Shown here: positions 43,312-51,960 of the stretch, piece after piece
Layout: the number at the start of each line of letters is the position of its first letter
Numbering within the stretch: position 1 is the first letter of the stretch
DNA from: Cupriavidus necator
GTDB taxonomy: Bacteria > Pseudomonadota > Gammaproteobacteria > Burkholderiales > Burkholderiaceae
Length of the DNA stretch: 64,000 nt
NCBI RefSeq assembly: GCF_013141915.1
Contig: NZ_SROX01000018.1
Span: 1-64,000 of the forward strand
Direction: 5' to 3'
The notes under the pieces: model-generated
Database searches by the model: none
What the model was told of the DNA's origin: nothing
Seen by the model: the letters and a program-made list of their open reading frames with translations, nothing else
Position numbers and translations under genes: made by a program

Positions 43312-45210
43312 CTATCGCCAGTCACCGCGCAAGGCCTGCACCATCTGCTGCAGCCCCTCGGGAGTGGCGGCCTCGGGCGGCACCGGCTCGCCCACCACCA
43401 GCTCCAGCCGGTTCAGGATGCCGCGCCGGAACGGCCGCGACATCGCCGGCGCGCCCTTGCGCGAAAAAAAGCTGCCCCACAGCCCGCGCAGGGCCATCGG
43501 CACCACCGGCACCGGCGTGCGCCGGATGATCTGCTGCACGCCCTGCCGGAACGGATTGATGTCGCCGGTGGCGGTGATCTTGCCTTCGGGGAAGATGCAG
43601 ACCAGGTCGCCCTCGTCCAGCGCCTGCGCCACGCTGTCGTAGGCACGCCTGAGCATCTCGGGGTCCTGGTGCGCCGGCGCGATCGGGATTGCCCGCGCCT
43701 GGCGGAAGAACCACGACAGCAGCGGCACCTTGAAGATGCTGTGGTCCATCAGGAAGCGCACCGGGCGCGGGCTGCAGGCCATCAGCACCACCGCGTCGGC
43801 AAAGCTGACGTGGTTGCAAACCAGCACCGCCGGGCCGTCGGCGGGAATGCGCTCGGCGTTGATGCGGCGCAGCCGATAGAGGGTATGGACGAGGATCCAC
43901 GCGATAAAGCGCAGCAGGAATTCCGGCACCAGCGAATAGATATAGGCCGCCACCACGGCATTGAGCAGCCCCACCACCAGGAACAGCTGCGGGATGCCGT
44001 AGCCCGCCCGCGTCATCGCCACGCCGAGCAGCGACGCGGCGATCATGAAGAAGCTGTTCAGGATGTTGTTGGCAGCGATGATGCGGGCGCGGTGCGTCGG
44101 CGCGCTGCGGCTCTGGATCAGCGCGTACAGCGGCACGCTGTAGAAGCCGCCGAACATCGCCAGCAGGAACAGGTCGGCCAGCACGCGCCAGTGGTGCGGC
44201 GCGGCCAGAAAGGCGCCGATGCCGCTGAGCGCGGCCGGCGCCTGCCCCTGGCTGGCAAAGTACAGGTCGACCGCGAACACGGTCATGCCGATCGAGCCGA
44301 ACGGGACCAGGCCGATCTCGACATGGCGCCCCGACAGGCGCTCGCACAGCAGCGAACCGGTACCGATGCCCAGCGAGAACACCGCCAGCAGCAGCGTCAC
44401 CACGTTCTGGTCGCCGCCCAGCACATCCTTGGCGTAGCTGAAGAACGAGGTGAGGAAGGTCGCGCCGAGGAACCACAGCCACGAGATGCCGAGCAGGCTC
44501 AGGAACACGGTGCGGTTGCCGCGCGCCAGCACCAGGTTGCGCCAGGTCTCGGAAAACGGGTTCCAGTTGATGCGCAGGTCCGGCTGCGGCGCCGGCGACG
44601 CCGGGATCCGGCCCGACACCAGCCGCCCGGCCACGGCAATGCCCACGCACACCGCGCCCACGTACATCGGCCCGACGATGGTGTCGCCCTGCTGCAGCCC
44701 GGCCAGCTCGCCGCCGATCAGCGTGCCGATCAGGATCGCGACGAAGGTGCCCATCTCGACCAGCCCGTTGCCGCCGACCAGCTCGCTCTCGTCCAGGTGC
44801 TGCGGCAGGTAGGCAAACTTGACCGGGCCGAACAGCGTCGAATGCAGCCCCATCAGGAAGGTGCCGGTGTACAGCAGCGGCGCGCTGTGCCACGCAAAGC
44901 CGGCCAGGCCGAGCACCATGATGGCGATTTCCAGCGACTTGACCAGCCGGATCAGCCGCGACTTCTCCAGCTTGTCGGCGATCTGGCCGCTGGTGGCCGA
45001 GAACAGCACGAACGGCGCGATAAAGATGGCCGAAATCAGAAACGCCGCGCTGCGCGCGTCGACGCCCTCGAACAGCGCCGTGTGGTAGGTCACCAGCGAG
45101 GTGAAGGCGACCTTGAACACGTTGTCGTTCATCGCCCCCAGGAACTGGGTCCAGAAGAACGGGGCAAAGCGGCGCAGGCCGAGCAGTCGGAACTGGCTGG
45201 GTTGGCTCAT
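43312..45210 (-). CDS. MFS transporter-acyltransferase fusion (LplT/PlsC type)
   Basis: The 632-aa protein starts at 45210 (MSQPSQFRLLGLRRFAPFFW). Residues about 1-410 are a 12-helix MFS domain like LplT, the lysophospholipid flippase (FFWTQFLGAMNDNVFKVAFT). Residues about 430-630 are a PlsC-type acyltransferase with CNHVSFADAVVL (HxxxxD) and FPEGKITATGDINPF, where the usual EGTR is EGKI. Flipping and re-acylating lysophospholipids in one chain is the likely job; E. coli joins PlsC to an acyl-ACP synthetase in Aas instead, next to lplT. Confidence 0.9.
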   Translation of the reverse strand: MSQPSQFRLLGLRRFAPFFWTQFLGAMNDNVFKVAFTSLVTYHTALFEGVDARSAAFLISAIFIAPFVLFSATSGQIADKLEKSRLIRLVKSLEIAIMVLGLAGFAWHSAPLLYTGTFLMGLHSTLFGPVKFAYLPQHLDESELVGGNGLVEMGTFVAILIGTLIGGELAGLQQGDTIVGPMYVGAVCVGIAVAGRLVSGRIPASPAPQPDLRINWNPFSETWRNLVLARGNRTVFLSLLGISWLWFLGATFLTSFFSYAKDVLGGDQNVVTLLLAVFSLGIGTGSLLCERLSGRHVEIGLVPFGSIGMTVFAVDLYFASQGQAPAALSGIGAFLAAPHHWRVLADLFLLAMFGGFYSVPLYALIQSRSAPTHRARIIAANNILNSFFMIAASLLGVAMTRAGYGIPQLFLVVGLLNAVVAAYIYSLVPEFLLRFIAWILVHTLYRLRRINAERIPADGPAVLVCNHVSFADAVVLMACSPRPVRFLMDHSIFKVPLLSWFFRQARAIPIAPAHQDPEMLRRAYDSVAQALDEGDLVCIFPEGKITATGDINPFRQGVQQIIRRTPVPVVPMALRGLWGSFFSRKGAPAMSRPFRRGILNRLELVVGEPVPPEAATPEGLQQMVQALRGDWR

Positions 45211-45360
45211 GGATGGGCCGGTCGGTCGGGCGACCGCCAACGGAAATGGAAACGCCGGCTAGTGTGCCGCAGCCGCGTCCTCGCCGCCACCTTGCCGCGG
45301 CCGGGTGGCGCCAACCAAGGGTATTTCCGGGTCGGATTCAGGCCGGGCGGCCCGGCGCCA

Positions 45361-45807
45361 TCACTCGGCGCGCTCTTCCGGCCAGTCGCGGATATAGGCC
45401 TTGAGCATCTTGTTCTCGAAGCTCTGGTCCTCGACCACGGCCTTGGCGACGTCGTAGAAGGAAATCACGCCCATCAGCGTGCGGTTGTCGAGCACCGGCA
45501 GGTAGCGGGTGTGACGCTCCAGCATCATGCGGCGCACCTCGTTGACGTCGGTTTCCATGGTGCAGGTCAGCGGCGCATCGTCCATCACCTTGCGGATGCT
45601 GGTGGTGCCGACGTTGCCGTTGTTGCGCGCCAGCGTCTCGATGATCTCGCGGAAGGTCAGCATGCCGACCAGGTCGCCGTACTCCATCACCACCAGCGAG
45701 CCGATATCGTGCTCGGCCATGGTGTGCACGGCAACCAGCAACGAGGTGTCAGGCGTCACGGTATAGAGCGTATTGCCCTTGATCTGGAGGATGTCGCTGA
45801 CTTTCAT
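45361..45807 (-). CDS. CBS-domain pair protein
   Basis: The 148-aa protein is made of two CBS motifs (about 1-60: TPDTSLLVAVHTMAEHDIGS; about 75-130: DVNEVRRMMLERHTRYLPVL) forming one Bateman module. Such modules bind adenosine nucleotides and regulate a partner, here unknown. The start at 45807 (MKVSDILQIKGN) is the family norm. It is separated from the transporter-acyltransferase gene by 150 bp. Confidence 0.9.
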   Translation of the reverse strand: MKVSDILQIKGNTLYTVTPDTSLLVAVHTMAEHDIGSLVVMEYGDLVGMLTFREIIETLARNNGNVGTTSIRKVMDDAPLTCTMETDVNEVRRMMLERHTRYLPVLDNRTLMGVISFYDVAKAVVEDQSFENKMLKAYIRDWPEERAE

Positions 45808-46052
45808 GGTGGTCTCCGCTGCCTGCGCTCTAACCGAGCTGAAACTGAAGGCATCGCCGTGGCCGCTGGCGGGGGCGATGCCGGTCACATTGTTTTCTGT
45901 CTGGGGGTGTGCGGGCGCCTTGCCCGTTGGCCGATGCTAGCCCAAACCCGCCGCCAAAGTAAAGCGGGAGGCCGGTTTGCGGGCCACCACCGGGCGTGGC
46001 TGGGCGCACGATGCTACGATGCTGACCGGAGACAACTCAAGGCCGACCGACC

Positions 46053-47375
46053 ATGTCCGGAACCCGCTTCGACACGCTGGCGCTGCACGCCGGCGCCGCG
46101 CCCGACCCCGCCACCGGGGCCCGCGCCACCCCCATCCACCTGACCACGTCGTTCGTGTTCCGCGACAGCGAGCATGCCGCGTCGCTGTTCAACATGGAAC
46201 GCGCGGGGCACGTCTACTCGCGCATTTCCAACCCTACCGTGGCCGTGCTCGAAGAGCGCATCGCCGCATTGGAGAACGGCGCCGGCGCCATCGCCACGGC
46301 CTCGGGCCAGGCCGCGCTGCACCTGGCGGTGGCCACGCTGATGGGCGCGGGCTCGCATATCGTGGCGTCGTCGGCGCTGTACGGCGGCTCGCACAACCTG
46401 CTGCACTACACGCTGCGCCGCTTCGGCATCGAGACCACCTTCGTCAAGGCACGCGACCTCGACGCCTGGCGCGCCGCGATCCGCCCCGAGACCCGGCTGC
46501 TGTTCGGCGAGACGCTGGGCAACCCCGGGCTGGACGTGCTCGACATCCCGACCCTGGCGCAACTGGGCCAGGACCATGGCATCCCGCTGCTGGTGGACTC
46601 CACCTTCACCACGCCCTACCTGCTGCGCCCGTTCGACCATGGCGCCGGCCTGCTCTACCACTCGGCCACCAAGTTCCTGGGCGGGCACGGCACCACCATC
46701 GGCGGCGTGCTGGTCGAAGGCGGCACCTTCGACTTCGAAGCCTCGGGGCGCTTCCCCGAGCTGTCCGAGCCGTACGAGGGCTTCCACAACATGGTGTTCA
46801 CCGAGGAAAGCACGGTGGCGCCGTTCCTGCTGCGCGCGCGGCGCGAGGGCCTGCGCGATTTCGGCGCCTGCATGAACCCGATGGCGGCATGGCAGCTGCT
46901 GCAGGGCGTGGAGACGCTGCCACTGCGCATGAGCCGCCATGTCGACAACACCCGCAAGGTGGTGCAGTTCCTGGTGTCGCATCCGATGGTCGAGTCGGTG
47001 TCGTACCCCGAACTGGAATCCCACCCCGACTACGAGCTGGCCAAGCGCCTGCTGCCGCGCGGCTGCGGCGCGGTGTTCAGCTTCAACCTGAAGGGCAACC
47101 GCGCTGCTGGCCAGCGCTTTATCGAAAGCCTGTCGCTGTTCTCGCACCTGGCCAACGTCGGCGACGCGCGCTCGCTGGTAATCCACCCGGCGTCGACCAC
47201 GCACTTCCGCATGGACGCGGCGGCGCTGCAGTCGGCGGGCATCACCGAGGGCACGATCCGGCTGTCGGTCGGCCTGGAAGATGCCGACGACCTGATCGAC
47301 GATCTCAAGCGCGGCCTGAAGGCGGCCGAGAAGGCCATGGGCGCGGGCGCCGGCAGCAAGGGAGGGCAAGCCTGA
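46053..47375 (+). CDS. metY: O-acetylhomoserine (thiol)-lyase / sulfhydrylase
   Basis: The 440-aa PLP enzyme makes homocysteine from O-acetyl- or O-succinylhomoserine and sulfide. Cys/Met-metabolism family motifs: FDTLALHAGAAPDPATGARA, YSRISNPTVAVLEERIAALE, VDSTFTTPYLLRPFDHGA and PLP-Lys in HSATKFLGGHGTTIGG. The length and the FDTLALHAG start favour MetY over MetB. It overlaps the downstream hydrolase by one base (TGATG). Confidence 0.92.
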   Translation: MSGTRFDTLALHAGAAPDPATGARATPIHLTTSFVFRDSEHAASLFNMERAGHVYSRISNPTVAVLEERIAALENGAGAIATASGQAALHLAVATLMGAGSHIVASSALYGGSHNLLHYTLRRFGIETTFVKARDLDAWRAAIRPETRLLFGETLGNPGLDVLDIPTLAQLGQDHGIPLLVDSTFTTPYLLRPFDHGAGLLYHSATKFLGGHGTTIGGVLVEGGTFDFEASGRFPELSEPYEGFHNMVFTEESTVAPFLLRARREGLRDFGACMNPMAAWQLLQGVETLPLRMSRHVDNTRKVVQFLVSHPMVESVSYPELESHPDYELAKRLLPRGCGAVFSFNLKGNRAAGQRFIESLSLFSHLANVGDARSLVIHPASTTHFRMDAAALQSAGITEGTIRLSVGLEDADDLIDDLKRGLKAAEKAMGAGAGSKGGQA

Positions 47376-48199
47376 TGGAACTGAACCTTGCCGGCCAGCC
47401 GGCCTACGCGTATACCGGGGGCAAACCCTTCGACCCCGCCCTGCCCTGCGCCGTCTTTGTCCACGGCGCGCAGAACGACCACAGCGTGTGGGCGCTGCAG
47501 ACGCGCTGGTTCGCCAACCATGGCTTCTCGGTGCTGGCGGTGGACCTGCCCGGCCACAACCGCAGCAAGGGCGCGCCGCTGGCGACGGTGGAGGCCATGG
47601 CCGACTGGGTCATGGCGCTGGTGGCCGCCGCCGGCGTCACCGCGCCGGCCTTCGTGTTCGGCCACAGCATGGGCTCGCTGATCGCGCTGGAATGCGCGGC
47701 GCGGCACCCGCAGGCGGTGCGCGGCATCGGCCTGCTGGCCACGGCGTACCCGATGAAGGTGTCGGACGCGCTGCTGGACGCTTCGCTAAATCGCGAGGGC
47801 GACGCCATCGCCATGGTCAATGCGTGGTCGCACTCGAGCCTCGCCAACAAGCCGTCGTCGCCGGGCCCGGGCGCGTGGATGCATGGCGGCAGCCAGCGGC
47901 TGATGGAGCGCGTCTCGCGCAACAACCCGCAGGCGCATGTGTTCCACAACGATTTCTCGGCCTGCAACGCCTATGCCCATGGCGAGGAAGCCGCCGCGGC
48001 GGCTTCCTGCCCGGCGCTGTTCATCAGCGGCAGCAAGGACATGATGACCTCGCCCCGGGCGGCGCAGGCGCTGGCGGGCAAGATGGCCAGCGCCAGCGTG
48101 GTGACGGTGCCGTGCGGCCATGCACTGATGGGCGAGCGACCGGATGAAGTGCTGGATGCGCTAGCGGCGTTTGCGCGCAAGGTGGTGGGGGCAGCCTGA
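47375..48199 (+). CDS. Alpha/beta hydrolase coupled to metY
   Basis: The 274-aa protein has an oxyanion strand VFVHGAQNDHSVWALQTRWF, nucleophile elbow VFGHSMGSLIALEC, acid near FISGSKDMMTS and His in VPCGHALMGERP. The substrate is unknown. The start at 47375 shares one base with the metY stop, implying coupled translation; a thioester or lactone side product of homoserine chemistry is possible but only inferred. Confidence 0.86.
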   Translation: MELNLAGQPAYAYTGGKPFDPALPCAVFVHGAQNDHSVWALQTRWFANHGFSVLAVDLPGHNRSKGAPLATVEAMADWVMALVAAAGVTAPAFVFGHSMGSLIALECAARHPQAVRGIGLLATAYPMKVSDALLDASLNREGDAIAMVNAWSHSSLANKPSSPGPGAWMHGGSQRLMERVSRNNPQAHVFHNDFSACNAYAHGEEAAAAASCPALFISGSKDMMTSPRAAQALAGKMASASVVTVPCGHALMGERPDEVLDALAAFARKVVGAA

Positions 48200-48298
48200 C
48201 ACTGCCCCCGGGACGGCCTGCCACGCCGGCGGCCGGCCCCGCTACAGCCATGCGCTGAAGGTCTACACTGCAGCAAACCAGACCTGCCGGAGACAGCC

Positions 48299-48616
48299 AT
48301 GGCCCATGCCCGCGCGCGCGAGTTCGAAAATTTCGCGGCTTTTTATCCCTACTACTTGAGCGAACATCAGAACCGTACTTGCCGGCGGCTGCATTTCGCC
48401 GGCTCGACGGTGGCGCTGCTGTGCCTGGTGGCGCTGGTCGTGACCGGCAATGCCTGGTGGCTGCTGGCCGCGGTGGTCGGGGGGTATGCGTTCGCCTGGG
48501 TTGGGCACCTCGGTTTCGAGAAGAACCGGCCGGCGACGTTTCGGCATCCGGTTTATAGCTTGATGGGGGATTGGGTGATGTATTTGGATATTTGGCGGGG
48601 GAGGATTCCGTTTTGA
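48299..48616 (+). CDS. Mpo1-like (DUF962) membrane protein
   Basis: The 105-aa protein has EFENFAAFYPYYLSEHQNRT and RRLHFAGSTVALLCLVAL, conserved His residues (EH, LHF, GHLGFEKNRPATFRHP) and two or three membrane segments. The His set is that of Mpo1, an iron-dependent 2-hydroxy fatty acid dioxygenase of yeast; bacterial members are uncharacterised. It is 99 bp after the hydrolase gene. Confidence 0.85.
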   Translation: MAHARAREFENFAAFYPYYLSEHQNRTCRRLHFAGSTVALLCLVALVVTGNAWWLLAAVVGGYAFAWVGHLGFEKNRPATFRHPVYSLMGDWVMYLDIWRGRIPF

Positions 48617-49403
48617 TTGGCGAGCGCTGTTGGTGACATGCTGTCGGCTTTTGAACCGCCTGGTTCCGCCCTCCTGGGCGGGTCACTTTTTGTCCGAGCG
48701 ACAAAAAGTAACCAAAAAGCGCGTTTACTGCCCTGCGGGCGGCATATCTTATCGTAGTGTGCCTGGGGGTTTTCGTACGGGGCTGGGCTTCCTCACATAG
48801 CGGGACTGCCTGCCGCGGGGGTGCACCACGGTGGGCGGGGCGTTGGAAGGATGGTTGAACGAGCCCAGAGCGGTCGGTGGCTGCCTGCTGCGGGTCTTGT
48901 CGTAGGAACGCCTGCGGCTGCTGCGCCGGCAGTATCGCGGGACGTGCGCCTTGGCACGGAACGCGTCGCTGCGCTCGCTTGGCGCTGCCGGCTGGTGAAC
49001 CCGGGTTGCGAAATCGCACAACGCCTTCGGCTGCGTTCGCGCAAGCGCCCAACGCCCTCCAGCTCAATCGACCCTGCGCAGCAGCCGCAGGCGTCCCCGC
49101 GATACGGCTCGCAGCAGGTTGCCTACACCCTCATTGGGATTGTTCAATAGTGGGTGATCGCAGGCACTATCCCTGGCTCACATAGCGTAGCAGGGCCGAA
49201 CGGGCACCCACGCCCAAACGGAAAGCACCACCGCCCAAACCACCAACACCGTCAAATTGATTGCCAGCCGCACAGGCGACGCGTTTCTTGCCTACTTCTT
49301 GTCGCTCGGACAAGAAGTAGGTCGCCGGCTGCGCCGGCGAAACAGCCCACGCCAGTCAAGAACGAAACCCGCCCAATCAAGCGCCAGCCAGCCTAATCAA
49401 GAA
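48617..49403. other. 787-bp non-coding stretch
   Basis: No convincing gene on either strand. Most of it (48685-49320) is one large imperfect inverted repeat, listed separately. Short open frames here have no family features and mirror each other across the repeat. Confidence 0.7.
48685..49320. repeat. About 640-bp imperfect inverted repeat centred near 49002
   Basis: Ends: a TTTTTGTC-CGAGC-GACAAAAA type block at 48685-48709 and its reverse complement version CTTGTC-GCTCG-GACAAG at 49292-49320. Inner: an 18-bp identical inverted pair, 48908-48925 with 49077-49094. Around it, 48854-48925 aligns without gaps to the reverse complement of 49077-49148 at roughly two-thirds identity. The centre is AACCCGGGTT (48998-49007). 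All pairs share the same midpoint to within 1-2 bp. It may be a degenerate mobile element or two inverted copies of a dispersed repeat. Confidence 0.8.
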
Positions 49404-50750
49404 TCAAACCTGCCCATGCCACCCCGGTGGCACCACCTCCAGCGCGCGCCGCGGGCGCTGCCCGTCGCCATCGCCCGCCGTGGGCGGCAAATCCACCGGC
49501 TGCTGCCGGAACACCGCCTCGAGCGTCTGGTCCAGCTGCGGATTATCGAGGATCGACTTGAGCGCATCGGCCCCGCGCAGATGCTGCGCCAGCGCCGTGC
49601 GTGGCAGCCGCGGCAAGTTCAGCACCAGCCGGTCATGCAGCGTGCGCAGGGTCACCTGCGACGGGTCGCACAGCAGCGCCCAGTGGGCTTGCCCGCGCTC
49701 CTGCTGCAGGCGGCCGACCAGGTGCATGGCCTTGAGCTTGCCCAGCAGCGCGGCCAGGTAATCGGCTTCGACCCGCAGCTTGCGGCCCAGGTCCAGTTCG
49801 CCGACGCTGCGCGGCACTTCATCGCGGGCGCGGTAGAGCAGCAGCAGCACGCCCAGCGCGTCGAAGAACTCGCTGCCGGCGAAGCTGCGGCGGCGCCAGT
49901 AGCCCTGCCGGATCACCGGCAGGTTGGCGGCGATGGTCGCGCCCAGCAGCGTCACCAGCCAGCTCAGGTAGATCCAAAGCAGAAACAGCGGCAGCGCGGC
50001 GAAGGTGCCATAGACCGCGGTATAAGCGGGAATCTCGGTGATGAAATAGCCGAAGCCGCGCTTGGCGAACTCGAACGCCACCGCCGCCACCAGCCCGGCG
50101 ACGATGGCATCGCGCCACTCGACATAGGCATTGGGCACCGCCGTGTACAGGAAGGCAAAGGCCAGCGCCGACAGCAGCACCGGCGCCGCGCCCACCAGCA
50201 GGCCCAGTCCCACAGGCATGGTGCCGACATAGCCCGCCGAGATCGAGATCAGGTAGGAACTGATCGACAGGCTCGCGCCGATCAGCACCGGCCCGAAGGT
50301 CAGCACCGCCCAGAACACCAGCACCCGCTGCGCCAGCGGACGGCGCTGCTTGACGCGCCAGATCGCATTGAGCGCGTCTTCCACGGTCAGCATGGTCAGT
50401 ACCGAGGTGACCATCAGCCCGCCCAGGCCCATCGCGGTCAGCCCGCGCGCGCTCTTGGCGAACATGCCGAGATAGCGCTGGATCGATTCGCTGACGTTGC
50501 CAGGGATCAGGTTCTGGAACAGGAACGCCTCGATGGCGTTGCGGAAATCGCGGAACACCGGGAACGCGGCCAGCAGCGCGAAGGCCACGGTCAGCACCGG
50601 CACCACCGCCAGCACGGTGGTGAAGGTCAGGCTGGCCGAGACCTGCGGCAGCCGGTCTTCACTGGCGCGGCGCAGCGCGTAGCGCGCCAGGGCGCGTACC
50701 TTTTGCAGGTTCCATTCCCGGCGCAGGCGGGCGACGCGGGCTCCAATCAT
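49404..50750 (-). CDS. YihY-family inner-membrane protein
   Basis: The 448-aa protein starts at 50750 (MIGARVARLRREWNLQKVRA). Six hydrophobic segments lie within residues about 40-280, with family marks PQVSASLTFTTVLAVVPVLT and YGTFAALPLFLLWIYLSW. A soluble C-terminal tail (about 300-448) contains a winged-helix-like part (VEADYLAALLGKLKAMHLV). The family was once called RNase BN, but YihY is not a nuclease; its role is unknown. Possibly expressed alone. Confidence 0.9.
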   Translation of the reverse strand: MIGARVARLRREWNLQKVRALARYALRRASEDRLPQVSASLTFTTVLAVVPVLTVAFALLAAFPVFRDFRNAIEAFLFQNLIPGNVSESIQRYLGMFAKSARGLTAMGLGGLMVTSVLTMLTVEDALNAIWRVKQRRPLAQRVLVFWAVLTFGPVLIGASLSISSYLISISAGYVGTMPVGLGLLVGAAPVLLSALAFAFLYTAVPNAYVEWRDAIVAGLVAAVAFEFAKRGFGYFITEIPAYTAVYGTFAALPLFLLWIYLSWLVTLLGATIAANLPVIRQGYWRRRSFAGSEFFDALGVLLLLYRARDEVPRSVGELDLGRKLRVEADYLAALLGKLKAMHLVGRLQQERGQAHWALLCDPSQVTLRTLHDRLVLNLPRLPRTALAQHLRGADALKSILDNPQLDQTLEAVFRQQPVDLPPTAGDGDGQRPRRALEVVPPGWHGQV

Positions 50751-50859
50751 GCGCAAGCAAGCTCCTGGATCTGGTTGGTCGGATCGTCGGTCGAATCTTT
50801 GGGCGGCCCCGCTGCGCGTGCAGCGCGAGGCCAAAGGGAGATGGCGCGGGGGGCGCATC

Positions 50860-50865
50860 TATAAT
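50860..50865 (+). promoter_or_regulatory. -10 box TATAAT before wrbA
   Basis: TATAAT lies 70 bp before the wrbA start. No good -35 hexamer stands out about 17 bp upstream. Confidence 0.5.
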
Positions 50866-50935
50866 ACGCGCATTGTTGCCGGCATCCTCCCGCATCTTCC
50901 TTCGCCGCCCCTTTCACCGCCGGCCGTCCCGCTCA

Positions 50936-51538
50936 ATGACCGAGATCCTCGTCCTGTACTACAGCCGCCACGGCAGCACCCGCAAACTTGCCGAACTGAT
51001 CGCCACCGGCATCGACAGCGTTGCCGGCGCCCAGGCCCGCCTGCGCACGGTACCGCCGGTTTCGACGGTGTGCGAGGCCACCGCGCCCGATATCCCAGCC
51101 GACGGCCCGCCCTATGCCGAGCTGCGCGACCTCGAGGAATGCGCCGGGCTGGCGCTGGGCAGTCCCACCCGCTTCGGCAACATGGCCGCACCGATGAAGT
51201 ACTTCCTCGACGGCACCGTGGCCCAGTGGCTGTCGGGCGCGCTCACCGGCAAGCCCGCCTGCGTCTTCACTGCCACGGGCAGCCTGCATGGCGGACAGGA
51301 AACCACGCTGCTGTCGATGATGCTGCCGCTGCTGCACCACGGCATGCTGATCCTGGGGCTGCCCTATTCCGAGAAGGGCCTGATGACCACGGCCTCCGGC
51401 GGCACGCCCTACGGCCCCAGCCACCATGCCCACGGCGACAACCGCGGCCCGGTCACCGAAGACGAATCGGCGCTGGCCCTGGCCATGGGCCGCCGGCTGG
51501 CGCAGACCGCGCTGCGCCTGGCCGGAGCGCAGGCATGA
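50936..51538 (+). CDS. wrbA: NAD(P)H:quinone oxidoreductase, WrbA type
   Basis: The 200-aa flavodoxin-like enzyme reduces quinones by two electrons. FMN phosphate loop YYSRHGSTRKLAELIA is at the N-terminus, with GSPTRFGNMAAPMKYFLDGT, FTATGSLHGGQETTLLSMM and a C-terminal YGPSHHAHGDNRGPVTEDE. The start at 50936 (MTEILVLYYSRHG) is the family norm. It overlaps the next gene by ATGA. Confidence 0.94.
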   Translation: MTEILVLYYSRHGSTRKLAELIATGIDSVAGAQARLRTVPPVSTVCEATAPDIPADGPPYAELRDLEECAGLALGSPTRFGNMAAPMKYFLDGTVAQWLSGALTGKPACVFTATGSLHGGQETTLLSMMLPLLHHGMLILGLPYSEKGLMTTASGGTPYGPSHHAHGDNRGPVTEDESALALAMGRRLAQTALRLAGAQA

Positions 51539-51942
51539 CGCCCGCGGCGGCCACCGACCAGGCCCTGCACAGCCCCTGGCTGTACCGCCTCAGCGTGGGC
51601 AGCCTGCTGGCGCTGCTGGTGCTGTGCATCGCCTGGGAATGGTGGCTGGCGCCGCTGCGGCCGGGCGGCTCATGGCTGATCCTCAAGTTCCTGCCACTGC
51701 TGCTGCCGCTGCGCGGCGTGCTCACGCGCAATCGATACACCATGCAGTGGTCGTCGATGCTGATCCTGCTGTTTTTCACCGAAGGCATCGTGCGCGCTAC
51801 TAGCGACCGCGCGCCCTCGTCCACGCTGGCGTGGGTGGAGGTGGCGCTGACGCTGGTGTTCTTCACCAGCACCATCCTGTACCTGCGTCCGTACAAGCGC
51901 CGCGCGCGCGCCGCCGGCAAAGCCGCCGCGCGCAAGTCCTGA
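51535..51942 (+). CDS. DUF2069 membrane protein
   Basis: The 135-aa protein has about four membrane segments (LLALLVLCIAWEWWLAPL, LILKFLPLLLPLRGVLT, SSMLILLFFTEGIVRA, VEVALTLVFFTSTILYL) and a basic C-terminus, as in DUF2069. Function unknown. It is translationally coupled to wrbA, a pairing I recall in other betaproteobacteria. Confidence 0.88.
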   Translation: MTPAAATDQALHSPWLYRLSVGSLLALLVLCIAWEWWLAPLRPGGSWLILKFLPLLLPLRGVLTRNRYTMQWSSMLILLFFTEGIVRATSDRAPSSTLAWVEVALTLVFFTSTILYLRPYKRRARAAGKAAARKS

Positions 51943-51960
51943 ATCCCCTCCGCCATCACC

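Noticed and set aside
48617..49403. Insertion sequence with a transposase
   Set aside because: Inverted ends are present, but no frame shows a transposase motif and there is no clear target-site duplication.
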